A DNA stretch of 64,000 bases from an uncultured Roseicyclus sp. (lineage in GTDB: Bacteria > Pseudomonadota > Alphaproteobacteria > Rhodobacterales > Rhodobacteraceae): assembly GCF_937892565.1 (NCBI RefSeq), contig NZ_CALAHQ010000094.1, positions 1-64,000 of the forward strand, read 5' to 3'. Position 1 is the first letter of the stretch; every line of letters begins with the position of its first letter. Below are positions 1-9,548 of this stretch, piece after piece. A model generated the notes under the pieces. The model was given only the letters and a program-made list of their open reading frames with translations. It did no database searches and was not told the origin of the DNA. Made by a program: the position numbers and the translations under genes.

Positions 1-94
1 AAAACCCGGGTTTTTCGCATCCTTCTGCAGGCTCAGCCTTGCATTGCGTGCAAACCGGCCTGCGACCCAACGCCGATTGTCGTGTGACATGAAA

Positions 95-114
95 TTTGTT
101 TAACGTTGAACAAA
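95..114. promoter_or_regulatory. LacI-type operator-like palindrome upstream of lpdA
   Basis: A 20-base near-perfect palindrome with arms TTTGTT and AACAAA around TAACGTTG lies 25 bases before the lpdA start. Eighteen of 20 positions are symmetric and the centre is AACGTT. A central CG dyad of this length is typical of LacI/GalR-family operators. No such regulator lies in the window, so the assignment is inferred from symmetry alone. The start of the window (1-94) shows only a short AAAACCCGGGTTTT palindrome at 1-14 that may be part of an upstream terminator. Confidence 0.4.
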
Positions 115-138
115 CAGGTATCCAGAGGAGCGTGAGCC

Positions 139-1533
139 GTGGCATCTCAGACATTCGACGTGATCGTGATCGGCGCGGGGCCGGGCGGCTATGTGGCGGC
201 GATCCGCGCCAGCCAGCTTGGCCTCAAGGTGGCCATCGTCGAGCGTGAACATATGGGGGGCATCTGCCTGAACTGGGGTTGTATCCCGACCAAGGCGATG
301 CTGCGCTCCTCCGAGGTGTTCCATCTGATGCAGCGGGCCCGCGACTTCGGCCTCAAGGCCGACAACATCGGCTATGACCTGGACGCCGTGGTCAAACGCT
401 CGCGCAACGTGGCCAAGCAACTCAATTCCGGCGTCGGCCATCTGATGAAGAAGAACAAGGTGACGGTCGTGATGGGGACGGCCAGCATTCCCGCCCCCGG
501 CAAGGTTTCGGTCATCACCGCGGCCGGAACCGAGGTTCTGAGCGCCAGCAACATCATTCTGGCGACCGGGGCGCGGGCGCGCGAGCTGCCGGGGCTTGAG
601 GCCGATGGCAAGCGCGTCTGGACCTACAAGGCGGCGCTGACGCCCCCGCATATGCCCAAAAAGCTGCTGGTCATCGGATCGGGCGCGATCGGGATCGAAT
701 TCGCCAGCTTCTACAATACCTTGGGCGCAGACACGACCGTGGTCGAGGTGATGGACCGCATCCTGCCGGTCGAAGATGCCGAGATTTCGGCCTTTGCCAG
801 GAAAAGCTTTGAAAAACAGGGCATGACGATCATTCAGAAGGGCATGGTCAAGAAACTTGACCGCGCCGCCGATATGGTCACTGCCCATATCGAGGTCGAT
901 GGCAAGACCACCGCGCATGAGTTTGACACGGTGATTTCCGCCGTCGGCATCGTTGGCAATGTCGAAGGCTTGGGTCTTGAGGCGCTGGGCGTCAGGATCG
1001 ACCGCACCCATGTCGTGACCGATGAATTCTGCCGCACGGGCGTTGCGGGGCTTTATGCCATTGGTGATGTCGCGGGCGCGCCGTGGCTGGCGCACAAGGC
1101 CAGCCATGAGGGCGTGATGGTGGCCGAACTGATCGCGGGCCACAAACCCCACCCGATCAAGCCCGAAAGCATCGCGGGCTGCACCTATTGCCACCCGCAA
1201 GTGGCATCCGTCGGCCTGACCGAGGCCAAGGCGCGGGAACGCGGCCACGCGGTCAAGGTGGGCCGTTTCCCCTTTATCGGCAATGGCAAGGCCATCGCGC
1301 TGGGCGAACCCGAGGGGATGATCAAGACCGTCTTTGACGCCAGGACCGGCGAATTGCTGGGCGCCCACATGATCGGCGCGGAAGTGACCGAGTTGATCCA
1401 GGGCTATGTCATCGGTCAAAAGCTGGAAACCACCGAGGCCGATCTGATGGAAACCGTCTTTCCGCACCCCACGCTGTCGGAAATGATGCATGAAGCGGTG
1501 CTTGATGCCTATGGCCGGGTGATCCACCTGTAA
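139..1533 (+). CDS. lpdA: Dihydrolipoyl dehydrogenase (E3)
   Basis: Flavoprotein that reoxidises the dihydrolipoyl groups of 2-oxoacid dehydrogenase complexes with NAD+. The 464-residue product is of normal length. It has an N-terminal FAD-binding GAGPGG motif (residues 12-17), the redox disulfide in GGICLNWGCIPTK (Cys43 and Cys48), a second dinucleotide fold at GSGAIGIEFASFY, and the C-terminal HPTLSE motif with the catalytic His-Glu pair. The start is GTG at 139, preceded by AGAGGAG at 124-130. It probably ends an E1-E2-E3 cluster lying left of the window. It fits functionally with lipA at 19.6 kb, which makes the lipoyl cofactor that E3 acts on. E3 could serve the pyruvate or the 2-oxoglutarate complex, and this window cannot tell which. 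Confidence 0.95.
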   Translation: MASQTFDVIVIGAGPGGYVAAIRASQLGLKVAIVEREHMGGICLNWGCIPTKAMLRSSEVFHLMQRARDFGLKADNIGYDLDAVVKRSRNVAKQLNSGVGHLMKKNKVTVVMGTASIPAPGKVSVITAAGTEVLSASNIILATGARARELPGLEADGKRVWTYKAALTPPHMPKKLLVIGSGAIGIEFASFYNTLGADTTVVEVMDRILPVEDAEISAFARKSFEKQGMTIIQKGMVKKLDRAADMVTAHIEVDGKTTAHEFDTVISAVGIVGNVEGLGLEALGVRIDRTHVVTDEFCRTGVAGLYAIGDVAGAPWLAHKASHEGVMVAELIAGHKPHPIKPESIAGCTYCHPQVASVGLTEAKARERGHAVKVGRFPFIGNGKAIALGEPEGMIKTVFDARTGELLGAHMIGAEVTELIQGYVIGQKLETTEADLMETVFPHPTLSEMMHEAVLDAYGRVIHL

Positions 1534-1541
1534 GGCTGTGC

Positions 1542-1571
1542 GCTTGACCGCAGCCTTGCGCGCGGTCAAGC
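1542..1571 (+). terminator. Stem-loop between lpdA and the MFS gene
   Basis: GCTTGACCGC (1542-1551) and GCGGTCAAGC (1562-1571) form a perfect 10-bp stem with a 10-base loop. It starts 9 bases after the lpdA stop and ends 7 bases before the next ATG. There is no U tract, so it may be an mRNA-stabilising or attenuating hairpin rather than a classical terminator. It occupies the place where the ribosome binding site of the next gene should be. Confidence 0.5.
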
Positions 1572-1578
1572 ACGCGCC

Positions 1579-2712
1579 ATGACCCAACCCATCCCCCCGC
1601 TGCCCGACCGCACGCCCTGGGCGCTGATTGCGGCGCTTTATGGCGCGGGGCTGTTGGCGGCCGGTCAGTTCGCCAAGATCTCGCTTACGCTGGGGCCGCT
1701 TGCGCTGGTCTATCCCGGCTGGCCTGTGGCCTTTGCCGTGTCGGGTGTGGCGGTCATGGGCATTGTCTTTGGCGTCATGGCGGGCGGGCTGACGGCCAGC
1801 ATCGGGCCGGGCCGGGCAATCTTGGCGGCACTGGCCCTGTCGGCGCTGGCGGGTGGTTTGCAAGCGCTCTTGCCGCCCTTTCCCGTCCTGATGGCGCTGC
1901 GGGTGATCGAAGGGGCGGGGCATCTGGTGCTGGTGGTAGCGATCCCCACGCTGATGGCCGGGCTGGCCGGCGCGCGCGACCGGGGGCTGGTGATGGGGCT
2001 CTGGGCCACGTTTTTCGGGGTGGGCTTTGCGCTGGCCGCACTGGTCATCGGCAACAGCGCCGCGCCGGTCTTTGGCTGGCATGCGGGGCTCTGCGCGCTT
2101 GTGGCGGTGGTGCTCTGGCGGATGCTGCCGCGCGTGGAGGCCGCCCGCCGCCCGCTGCCGCGGCTGTCGGAACATCTGTCGATCTATGCCAGCCCGCGCC
2201 TGTTGGCCCCGGCGCTGGGGCATGGGATCTATGCCTTTGTGTTTCTGGCGGCGGTGACCTATCTGCCCGTGGCGCTGGGCGCGGCGTGGCTGGCGCCCGT
2301 CTTGCCGGTTGTGGGGATCGTGGGGTCGCTGGCGGCGGGCGTGCTGGCGCGGCGGATTGCGCCGGGGGTGCTGGTGGTCTGGGGCTTTGTCGCCATGGCC
2401 GCGCTCTTTGCCATGGCGCTGGTCTGGTCCGGCGGGGCGGCGGGTCTGTCGGTGCTGGCGATGCTGATCTCGGGCCTTGTGGCGGGGGGCGGTTTCGCCG
2501 CCGTGCCATGGCTGAACCCGACCGAAGAGGCGCGCGCGCTGGCCAACGGGGCCCTGGCCCAGCTTGGCAATGTCGGCACCTTTGCCGGCACCCCGGTTCT
2601 GGCGGCCCTCGGGGTGGGGGCAAGCCTGCCCTTTGCCATCGTCGTGGGCGTTTTCGGGGCGGGGCTGACCGCAATCGCCTATCGCGCGGCCATACGTGGC
2701 GATGTTCGCTGA
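1579..2712 (+). CDS. MFS transporter, CynX/NimT-like
   Basis: A 377-residue, highly hydrophobic protein with about 12 predicted membrane segments and the glycine-rich, Arg-poor composition of major facilitator permeases. The loop after the second segment and the [20 protein letters not shown] stretch resemble the cyanate/nitroimidazole (CynX/NimT) branch. The substrate is unknown. No Shine-Dalgarno sequence is visible before the ATG, because the 1542-1571 hairpin occupies that space. Translation may therefore be weak or coupled to lpdA. It is probably cotranscribed with lpdA but has no obvious functional link to it. Confidence 0.75.
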   Translation: MTQPIPPLPDRTPWALIAALYGAGLLAAGQFAKISLTLGPLALVYPGWPVAFAVSGVAVMGIVFGVMAGGLTASIGPGRAILAALALSALAGGLQALLPPFPVLMALRVIEGAGHLVLVVAIPTLMAGLAGARDRGLVMGLWATFFGVGFALAALVIGNSAAPVFGWHAGLCALVAVVLWRMLPRVEAARRPLPRLSEHLSIYASPRLLAPALGHGIYAFVFLAAVTYLPVALGAAWLAPVLPVVGIVGSLAAGVLARRIAPGVLVVWGFVAMAALFAMALVWSGGAAGLSVLAMLISGLVAGGGFAAVPWLNPTEEARALANGALAQLGNVGTFAGTPVLAALGVGASLPFAIVVGVFGAGLTAIAYRAAIRGDVR

Positions 2713-2787
2713 ACGTTCCCGAATTTCCATTGGAGACTCGCGCCCGGCCGCCTATGTGTTGCCCAACCGTGAAGGACAGGCTGAACC

Positions 2788-5646
2788 ATGCCCGAGATGA
2801 AGCAGATCGAGGTGCGCGGCGCGCGCGAACACAACCTCAAGAACATCGACCTCGACATTCCGCGCGACAAGCTGGTGGTGATCACGGGTCTGTCGGGGTC
2901 GGGCAAGTCAAGCCTTGCCTTTGACACCATCTATGCCGAGGGGCAGCGCCGCTATGTCGAAAGCCTGTCGGCCTATGCCCGCCAGTTTCTCGACATGATG
3001 CAAAAGCCCGATGTGGATCACATCTCGGGGCTGAGCCCCGCGATTTCCATCGAGCAAAAGACCACATCGAAAAACCCGCGCTCCACCGTGGGCACGGTGA
3101 CCGAGATCTATGATTACCTGCGCCTTTTGTTCGCCCGCGCGGGCACGCCCTATAGCCCCGCGACCGGCCTGCCGATCGAGGCGCAACAGGTGCAAGACAT
3201 GGTCGACCGCGTGATGGCCATGCAAGAGGGCACGCGCGCCTATCTGCTGGCCCCGATCGTGCGTGACCGCAAAGGCGAATACCGCAAGGAATTCATGGAT
3301 CTGCGCAAGCAGGGCTTTCAACGCGTCAAGGTCAATGGCGCCTTTTACGAGCTTGATGAGCCCCCCGTGCTCGACAAGAAATTCCGCCATGACATCGATG
3401 TTGTGGTCGACCGCATCGTGGTGCGGCCGGGCACCGAGACGCGGCTGGCCGACAGTTTGCGCACCGCGCTTGATCTGGCCGACGGCATCGCCATCCTTGA
3501 AACCGCCCCCCCCGAAGGCGACCCCGAACGCATCACCTTTTCCGAAAACTTTGCCTGTCCGGTCTCGGGCTTTACCATCCCGGAAATCGAGCCGCGGCTG
3601 TTTTCCTTCAACGCGCCCTTCGGGGCCTGTCCGGTGTGCGACGGGCTCGGGGCCGAGCTGTTCTTCGACGAACGCCTGATGGTGCCCGATGCCGCGCTCA
3701 GCCTTGAGAACGGTGCCATCGCGCCCTGGCGCAAGGGCAAATCGCCCTATTTCACCCAGACGATCCAAGCCATTGCGCGCCATTACGGTTTTGACCCCAA
3801 GGCGGCGTGGAAAGACCTGCCTGACGGGGTGCAACAGGTGTTCTTGCGTGGCTCGGGGGATGAGGAGATTGCCTTTCGCTATGATGAAGGCGGGCGCGTC
3901 TATCAGGTGAAACGCAGCTTCGAGGGCGTGATCCCCAACATGGAACGCCGCTACCGCGAAACCGATAGCGCATGGATCCGTGAAGAATTCGAGCAATATC
4001 ACAACAACCGCCCCTGCGGGGCTTGTGGCGGCTATCGGCTGCGCCCCGAGGCCCTGGCGGTCAAGGTCGCGGGCTTGCATGCGGGGCAGGTGGTGCAGAT
4101 GAGCATCCGCGAGGCGCATGCCTGGTGCGAGGCCGTTCCGACCCAGTTGAGCGCGCAGAAAAACGAGATCGCGCGCGCCATTCTCAAGGAAATCCGCGAG
4201 CGCTTGGGATTTTTGAACAATGTGGGTCTCGATTATCTGACGCTGGCGCGCAATGCGGGCACGCTGTCGGGCGGCGAAAGCCAGCGTATCCGGCTGGCAA
4301 GCCAGATCGGGTCGGGGCTGACGGGCGTGCTCTATGTGCTTGATGAGCCATCCATCGGTCTGCACCAGCGCGACAATGACCGGCTTTTGACGACGCTCAA
4401 GAACCTGCGCGATCAGGGCAATACGGTGATCGTGGTCGAACATGACGAAGAAGCCATCCGCGAGGCGGATTATGTCTTTGACATCGGGCCGGGGGCGGGG
4501 GTGCACGGGGGACGCATCGTGGCCCATGGCACGCCCGAAGCGATCACGGCCGATCCGGCATCGATCACGGGTCAGTATCTGTCGGGTGCCCGCCAGATCG
4601 CGGTGCCCACCGCGCGGCGCAAGGGCAATGGCAAGACGCTGAGCGTGGTCAAGGCCACGGGCAACAATCTGCGCGGGGTGACGGCGGATTTTCCGCTGGG
4701 GAAATTCATCTGCGTGACCGGCGTGTCGGGGGGCGGAAAATCCACGCTGACGATCGAGACCCTCTACAAGAATGCCGCCGTCAAGCTCAACGGCGCGCGC
4801 GAAACCCCTGCACCTTGCGAGACGATCAAGGGCTTTGAACATCTCGACAAGGTGATCGATATCGACCAGCGCCCCATCGGGCGCACCCCGCGGTCGAACC
4901 CCGCCACCTATACCGGGGCCTTTACCCCGATCCGTGACTGGTTCGCGGGTCTGCCCGAGGCCTTGGCCCGCGGCTACAAGCCGGGCCGCTTTTCCTTCAA
5001 CGTCAAGGGCGGTCGCTGCGAGGCCTGTCAGGGCGACGGCGTCATCAAGATCGAGATGCATTTCCTGCCCGATGTCTATGTCACCTGCGAGACCTGCAAG
5101 GGCAAGCGCTACAACCGCGAAACGCTCGAGGTGCAGTTCAAGGGCAAGTCCATCGCCGATGTGCTGGACATGACGGTCGAGGACGCACAGGAATTCTTCA
5201 AGGCGGTGCCGTCGATCCGCGAAAAGATGGATGCGCTGGTGCGGGTCGGTCTGGGGTATGTCAAGGTGGGACAGCAAGCCACCACCCTGTCCGGCGGCGA
5301 GGCGCAGCGGGTCAAGCTGTCCAAGGAATTGGCCAAACGCTCGACCGGGCGCACGCTCTACATTCTGGACGAACCCACCACGGGGCTGCATTTCGAGGAT
5401 GTGAAAAAGCTTCTCGAGGTGCTGCATGAATTGGTCGATCAGGGCAATTCCATGGTGGTGATCGAGCACAATCTCGATGTGATCAAGACCGCGGACTGGA
5501 TCATCGACATCGGCCCCGAAGGCGGTGATGGCGGTGGAGAGATCGTGGCCGTCGGCACGCCCGAAGACGTGGCCCAGATCGCGCGCAGCCACACCGGTCG
5601 CTATCTGGGCCCGATGCTGAAATCACGCAAACATGCCGCAGAATAG
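2788..5646 (+). CDS. uvrA: Excinuclease ABC subunit A
   Basis: DNA damage-recognition ATPase of nucleotide excision repair; it loads UvrB at lesions. The 952-residue product is full length, with two ABC ATPase modules. The first Walker A is GLSGSGKSS (about residues 34-42) and the second is GVSGGGKST (about 648-656). Two ABC signature regions read LSGGESQRI and LSGGEAQRV. Zinc-binding cysteine pairs appear at [14 protein letters not shown] and CEACQGDG...CETCKG. The closing [12 protein letters not shown] and [18 protein letters not shown] motifs are typical of UvrA. The gene stands alone, as is common in Alphaproteobacteria. I see no clear SOS box in the short upstream gap. A 24-base palindrome lies 24 bases after its stop. 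Confidence 0.97.
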   Translation: MPEMKQIEVRGAREHNLKNIDLDIPRDKLVVITGLSGSGKSSLAFDTIYAEGQRRYVESLSAYARQFLDMMQKPDVDHISGLSPAISIEQKTTSKNPRSTVGTVTEIYDYLRLLFARAGTPYSPATGLPIEAQQVQDMVDRVMAMQEGTRAYLLAPIVRDRKGEYRKEFMDLRKQGFQRVKVNGAFYELDEPPVLDKKFRHDIDVVVDRIVVRPGTETRLADSLRTALDLADGIAILETAPPEGDPERITFSENFACPVSGFTIPEIEPRLFSFNAPFGACPVCDGLGAELFFDERLMVPDAALSLENGAIAPWRKGKSPYFTQTIQAIARHYGFDPKAAWKDLPDGVQQVFLRGSGDEEIAFRYDEGGRVYQVKRSFEGVIPNMERRYRETDSAWIREEFEQYHNNRPCGACGGYRLRPEALAVKVAGLHAGQVVQMSIREAHAWCEAVPTQLSAQKNEIARAILKEIRERLGFLNNVGLDYLTLARNAGTLSGGESQRIRLASQIGSGLTGVLYVLDEPSIGLHQRDNDRLLTTLKNLRDQGNTVIVVEHDEEAIREADYVFDIGPGAGVHGGRIVAHGTPEAITADPASITGQYLSGARQIAVPTARRKGNGKTLSVVKATGNNLRGVTADFPLGKFICVTGVSGGGKSTLTIETLYKNAAVKLNGARETPAPCETIKGFEHLDKVIDIDQRPIGRTPRSNPATYTGAFTPIRDWFAGLPEALARGYKPGRFSFNVKGGRCEACQGDGVIKIEMHFLPDVYVTCETCKGKRYNRETLEVQFKGKSIADVLDMTVEDAQEFFKAVPSIREKMDALVRVGLGYVKVGQQATTLSGGEAQRVKLSKELAKRSTGRTLYILDEPTTGLHFEDVKKLLEVLHELVDQGNSMVVIEHNLDVIKTADWIIDIGPEGGDGGGEIVAVGTPEDVAQIARSHTGRYLGPMLKSRKHAAE

Positions 5647-5670
5647 CGCGGGACGGGCGCCAGGGGGGGT

Positions 5671-5694
5671 GCGATTTTTCGTACGAAAAATCGC
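5671..5694. repeat. TCGTACGA-centred palindrome, copy 1
   Basis: A perfect 24-base palindrome with half-site GCGATTTTTCGT lies between the convergent uvrA and RND permease genes. Two closely related palindromes occur at 53008-53029 and 53046-53069. The RNA would form a stem ending in A/U-rich sequence on either strand, so it could act as a bidirectional terminator. It could also bind a DNA-binding protein. The rest of the 5647-5810 gap holds nothing else I recognise. Confidence 0.6.
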
Positions 5695-5810
5695 GTGCCT
5701 GTCCGCCTTACGCCCCCGACAGGGCGCGCGCATTTTTCGAGGCTAGTTGCCGATGCCTTGTCGCATGGGGTCGCTTGGGCTGATCACGGGGCTCAAACAC
5801 ACCCCTGTGG

Positions 5811-8800
5811 TCATTCCGCCGCCCTCAGCGGGGCTTGTTGCACGGGCGCCTGTGTCAGGTCGGCCTGATGATCGGCGCGATCAGGATCGGCATGTGGATC
5901 CTCATCCCAGAAAATCGTCGGGTTGACCGCCCGCTTGGCCTGACGCGTCAGTGCCCAGTCTTGGGTCCTGCGGCTCATCTCGCCCGCGCCAAGCCGGCCC
6001 AAACCACGCCCGAGCATGCCCAGAATTGTCCAGAACCAGATGCGAAAGGCCAGAAGTGCCGGCGTGAAGATCAGCGTCAGAACCGTGGCGATGCCCAGGC
6101 CAAAGACCACCGCGGTGGCCAATTGTTTCCACCACAACGCGGTCGGGCTGTCGACCGTGTAGCCACCATTGGCGAAATCAAGGCTGATCCCGTACATCAT
6201 GGGGGTCAGGCCCGCCATGGTGGTGATGGTGGTCAAAAGCACCGGGCGGATGCGCGCCTCGACGGTGCGGGTGATTGCTTCGATCCTTGGCATGTAGCGG
6301 GCGTATTCCTGATAGGTGTCGATCAACACGATGTTGTTGTTCACCACGATGCCCGCCAGCGCCACGATGCCTGTGCCGGTCATGATGATCGAAAAGGTCT
6401 GGTCCATGACCAGCATGCCGATCAACACGCCAGCCGTGGACAAGATCACCGCCAGCAGCACGAGCACCGAGTTATAGACCGAGTTGAATTGCGCCAGCAA
6501 GATGATGAACATCAGCCCCAGCGCCGCGCCAAAGGCCTGACCCAGAAAGGCCTGGCTTTCGGCCTGTTCCTCTTGATCGCCGGCCCATTCCCAATTGACC
6601 GAAGCGGGCAGGGGGTTGGTTTGCAGCCAGGCGGTGACCGTTGCGATGCGCTCATTGGCGTTGACCGGCACCGCCGTCAGGCTGCCCCTGCGCAGCCCGT
6701 CGGCCAGCGCATCGGCCTGTTGCCCGTCGAGCAGGGCAAACACCTGCCAATTGCGGTCTTCGATGCTGAAATCGGCGGATGCGTCGGCGGTGCTTTCGGC
6801 GGTGTCGATCAGATAGGCCCGCGTCTGGCCCGTGTCGGTGTCAATCCGGTACAGGCCCGTGATCACATCGGCCTTCACATCCAGCACACGCGATTGGTTG
6901 ATGCGTCGGATTTCCGCCAATTGCGGTGCAGGGCTGTAGGTGACGAAATTCGACAGCGGCACCAACCCGTCACGGGTGCGCACGCGCAGTGTCTCAAGCG
7001 TGGACAAGACGCGCGCATCTTGCGGAAAGCGCACGCGGATTTCGATTTCCTCGTCCGATGTCGGCACCCGCATGGTGTCGAGCAAGATGCCGCGTGTGAC
7101 CAGTTGCACCATCGCCCCCACGGTTGCCACATCAGCACCAAAGCGGCCGGCGGCTTCGACATCGACGTCGATCTGCCAGTCGATGCCCGGCAAGGGCAGG
7201 GTGTCTTCGATCAGCGTCAGCCCATGCAGATCGGTGAATTGCGCCCGCGCAAGCCGCGCGGCGCTTTGCAATTCGTCCCAATTGTCGCCCGACAGCCGCA
7301 GATGCAGCGGCTTGCCGCTTGCCGGTCCGCGCGATTGCGAGAAGATCTCGGTCTGGATGCCGGGCAGCAGGTCAAGACGTGCCTGCAAGCGATCAAGGAT
7401 GACATCGCCATCCTCGCGCCGGCCCCAAGGTTCCAGATCAAGCTGCACCTGTCCGATCGTGTCCGAAGGGGCCGCGGCGCCACCGGTGTTGTTGTCAAGC
7501 CCGCCTTCGCCGGAAAAGGCAAAGACATCGCGCACGCCTTCGGCGTCAAGCACGATGGCTTCCACCTGACGCACCAGCGCATCTTGTTCGGCCACCGACA
7601 GATTGCCGCGCGCGCGCACATAGACGATGGCGTTTTCAGGTTCGCTTTCGACAAAGAATTCCACGCCGTTGTTGTTGGCGCCGAAATAGACAAACACGCC
7701 CATGACAAAGCCGATCACCGCCGCGATGGTAACCACCGGCATCACCGGGTTGCCGACGATCAGATGGATCAGCCGCCCAAAGGCCGTGCGGCGATATCCC
7801 GCTTCGACCCGGCGGGGGCCGCGTTCGGGAATGACCGAGCCCAGCAAGACAGACATGGCCACCGATCCCGCCACGAACAAGATCGCGCCCGGCGCCATGC
7901 GCAGGATCGGGGCCGCGTCTTCGGGCATGGCGATCAGGATGCCGGGATTGATGGTCTGCAGCGCGGCCAGGGCCATGAGATAGGCCACACCCAGCGTCAG
8001 CACGAGGCGCGCGGCATACCACGGCAAGATCTGCATGATCAGCGCCGTTCCCTGTTCGGTCATGCGGGTAAAACGTGCAGCCACCCCCCCCAGTACCGGC
8101 AGATAGACCAGCGCCACGATCAACGAGGCCGAGAGCACGAAGATCATCGTGACCGGCAGCATCCCCATGAATTCACCCGGCACGCCGGGCCAGAACAACA
8201 TCGGCAAGAACGCGCACAGCGTCGTGGCGGTGGACGAGACAACCGGCCAGAACATGCGTTTGGCGGCATCGGTGTAGGCCTGCATCGGCCGTGCGCCCGC
8301 CTGCAGGCGCTTGTCGGCATATTCGACAACCACGACAGCGCCATCGACCAGCATGCCCACGGCCAGGATCAGCCCGAACATCACGATGTTCGAGATCGGC
8401 ACCCCCATGATGCCCAAAAGCACGAAGGCCAGCATGAACGAGGTGGGAATGGCAAACCCCACCAGCATCGCCGACCGCGTGCCAAGGGCCGCAAGAACCA
8501 CGATCATCACCAGCGCGATGGCGGTCAGAACCGACCCCTCAAGCTGGCTTACCATGTCGGACACCGTGACCGATTGGTCGAGCGTGGTCGATACCTGCAC
8601 CGCTTGCTGCAGATCCTCGGGCCATTGGCTGCGCAGTTCATCGACCGTCGTGCGCACCAGCGCTGCGGTGTCCATGATGTTGAAGCCCTGCCGCTTGACC
8701 ACCTGCAACGCCACGGTCGGGGCGCCGTTGAAACGCGCGGTCCCGCTGCGGTCCTCATAGGTCAGGCGGATCTCGGCCAACTCGCCCAAGGTCACCACCC

Positions 8801-9548
8801 GGTCGCCATTGACCGTGATGGGCAGCGCATAGACATCGGCGGGGCTGTCAAAGCTTGACGGGATCTTGACCGAGATGGCGCCGCCCTCGGTCTCGACCTC
8901 GCCCGCGGCGATCAACTGGTTGTTGTTGCGCACCGCGTTGATCAGATCGGCGGCGGTGACATCATAGGCTTCAAGCGCGAGCGGGTCGAGGATCACCTCC
9001 AGCATCTCGTCGCGCGTGCCGGCAAGCCCTGCCTCCAGCACCGGGGTCAGCGCCTCGAGGGCGGTCTGCATCTCGCTGGCCAGCCGGATCAGCGTGCGCT
9101 CTGGCGCCGCGCCCGACAGCGCCACGATGATGATCGGAAATTCCGAGAAATTGATCTCGTTGATCGAATAGCTTTCGGCACCCGTCGGAAATTGCGCGCC
9201 CGCGCGGCCCATCGCGTCGCGCACATCGGCGATGGTGGCGGATTTGTCCCAGCCGAATTCGAATTCGACGAACATCCCCGCATAGCCTTCGGCGGCGGTG
9301 GCGGTGATCTTGGTCAGCCCGTCGAGATCCTGAAACTCGGTCTCCATCGGGCGCACCAACAGCTTCTCGCTGTCTTCGGCCGAAATGCCGGGAAAGGGGA
9401 CCGATACGAACAGCCCCGGAATGTCGATATCGGGTTCACCCTCTTTGGGAAGGCCGACATAGGCGGCGGTGCCCACAACCAAAGACAGCACCACAAAAGC
9501 CACCACCATGCGCGCGCGGGCGGCGGCCCAGTCGATCAGGCCGATCAT
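5811..9548 (-). CDS. RND efflux transporter permease, AcrB/MexF-like
   Basis: Inner-membrane proton-driven pump of a tripartite efflux system. At 1245 residues it is about 200 longer than AcrB. The N-terminal segment, the paired periplasmic porter domains and the TM bundle motif GMLVDGAVVVVEYADKRL (containing the proton-relay acidic residue) are recognisable, as is the second-half repeat GIVVNNNIVLIDTYQEY. The extra length lies mainly between the two halves, where two or so additional hydrophobic segments follow the first TM bundle. A charged C-terminal tail of about 60 residues is also present. Its ATG overlaps the adaptor stop by 4 bases (ATGA), so the two are translationally coupled. No outer-membrane TolC-like gene is nearby. 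Confidence 0.9.
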   Translation of the reverse strand: MIGLIDWAAARARMVVAFVVLSLVVGTAAYVGLPKEGEPDIDIPGLFVSVPFPGISAEDSEKLLVRPMETEFQDLDGLTKITATAAEGYAGMFVEFEFGWDKSATIADVRDAMGRAGAQFPTGAESYSINEINFSEFPIIIVALSGAAPERTLIRLASEMQTALEALTPVLEAGLAGTRDEMLEVILDPLALEAYDVTAADLINAVRNNNQLIAAGEVETEGGAISVKIPSSFDSPADVYALPITVNGDRVVTLGELAEIRLTYEDRSGTARFNGAPTVALQVVKRQGFNIMDTAALVRTTVDELRSQWPEDLQQAVQVSTTLDQSVTVSDMVSQLEGSVLTAIALVMIVVLAALGTRSAMLVGFAIPTSFMLAFVLLGIMGVPISNIVMFGLILAVGMLVDGAVVVVEYADKRLQAGARPMQAYTDAAKRMFWPVVSSTATTLCAFLPMLFWPGVPGEFMGMLPVTMIFVLSASLIVALVYLPVLGGVAARFTRMTEQGTALIMQILPWYAARLVLTLGVAYLMALAALQTINPGILIAMPEDAAPILRMAPGAILFVAGSVAMSVLLGSVIPERGPRRVEAGYRRTAFGRLIHLIVGNPVMPVVTIAAVIGFVMGVFVYFGANNNGVEFFVESEPENAIVYVRARGNLSVAEQDALVRQVEAIVLDAEGVRDVFAFSGEGGLDNNTGGAAAPSDTIGQVQLDLEPWGRREDGDVILDRLQARLDLLPGIQTEIFSQSRGPASGKPLHLRLSGDNWDELQSAARLARAQFTDLHGLTLIEDTLPLPGIDWQIDVDVEAAGRFGADVATVGAMVQLVTRGILLDTMRVPTSDEEIEIRVRFPQDARVLSTLETLRVRTRDGLVPLSNFVTYSPAPQLAEIRRINQSRVLDVKADVITGLYRIDTDTGQTRAYLIDTAESTADASADFSIEDRNWQVFALLDGQQADALADGLRRGSLTAVPVNANERIATVTAWLQTNPLPASVNWEWAGDQEEQAESQAFLGQAFGAALGLMFIILLAQFNSVYNSVLVLLAVILSTAGVLIGMLVMDQTFSIIMTGTGIVALAGIVVNNNIVLIDTYQEYARYMPRIEAITRTVEARIRPVLLTTITTMAGLTPMMYGISLDFANGGYTVDSPTALWWKQLATAVVFGLGIATVLTLIFTPALLAFRIWFWTILGMLGRGLGRLGAGEMSRRTQDWALTRQAKRAVNPTIFWDEDPHADPDRADHQADLTQAPVQQAPLRAAE

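Noticed and set aside
100-2730. Very long reverse-strand frame (876 residues) opposite lpdA and the MFS gene
   Set aside because: It lies wholly opposite two well-supported genes, its product is Arg/His/Gln-rich low-complexity, and it has no recognisable domain. High GC content makes such antisense frames common here.
2908-5592. 894-residue reverse frame opposite uvrA
   Set aside because: Codon-composition shadow of uvrA with no domain; same reasoning for the 1007-residue plus frame over the RND permease (5835-8858) and the 617-residue frame over 49948-51801.
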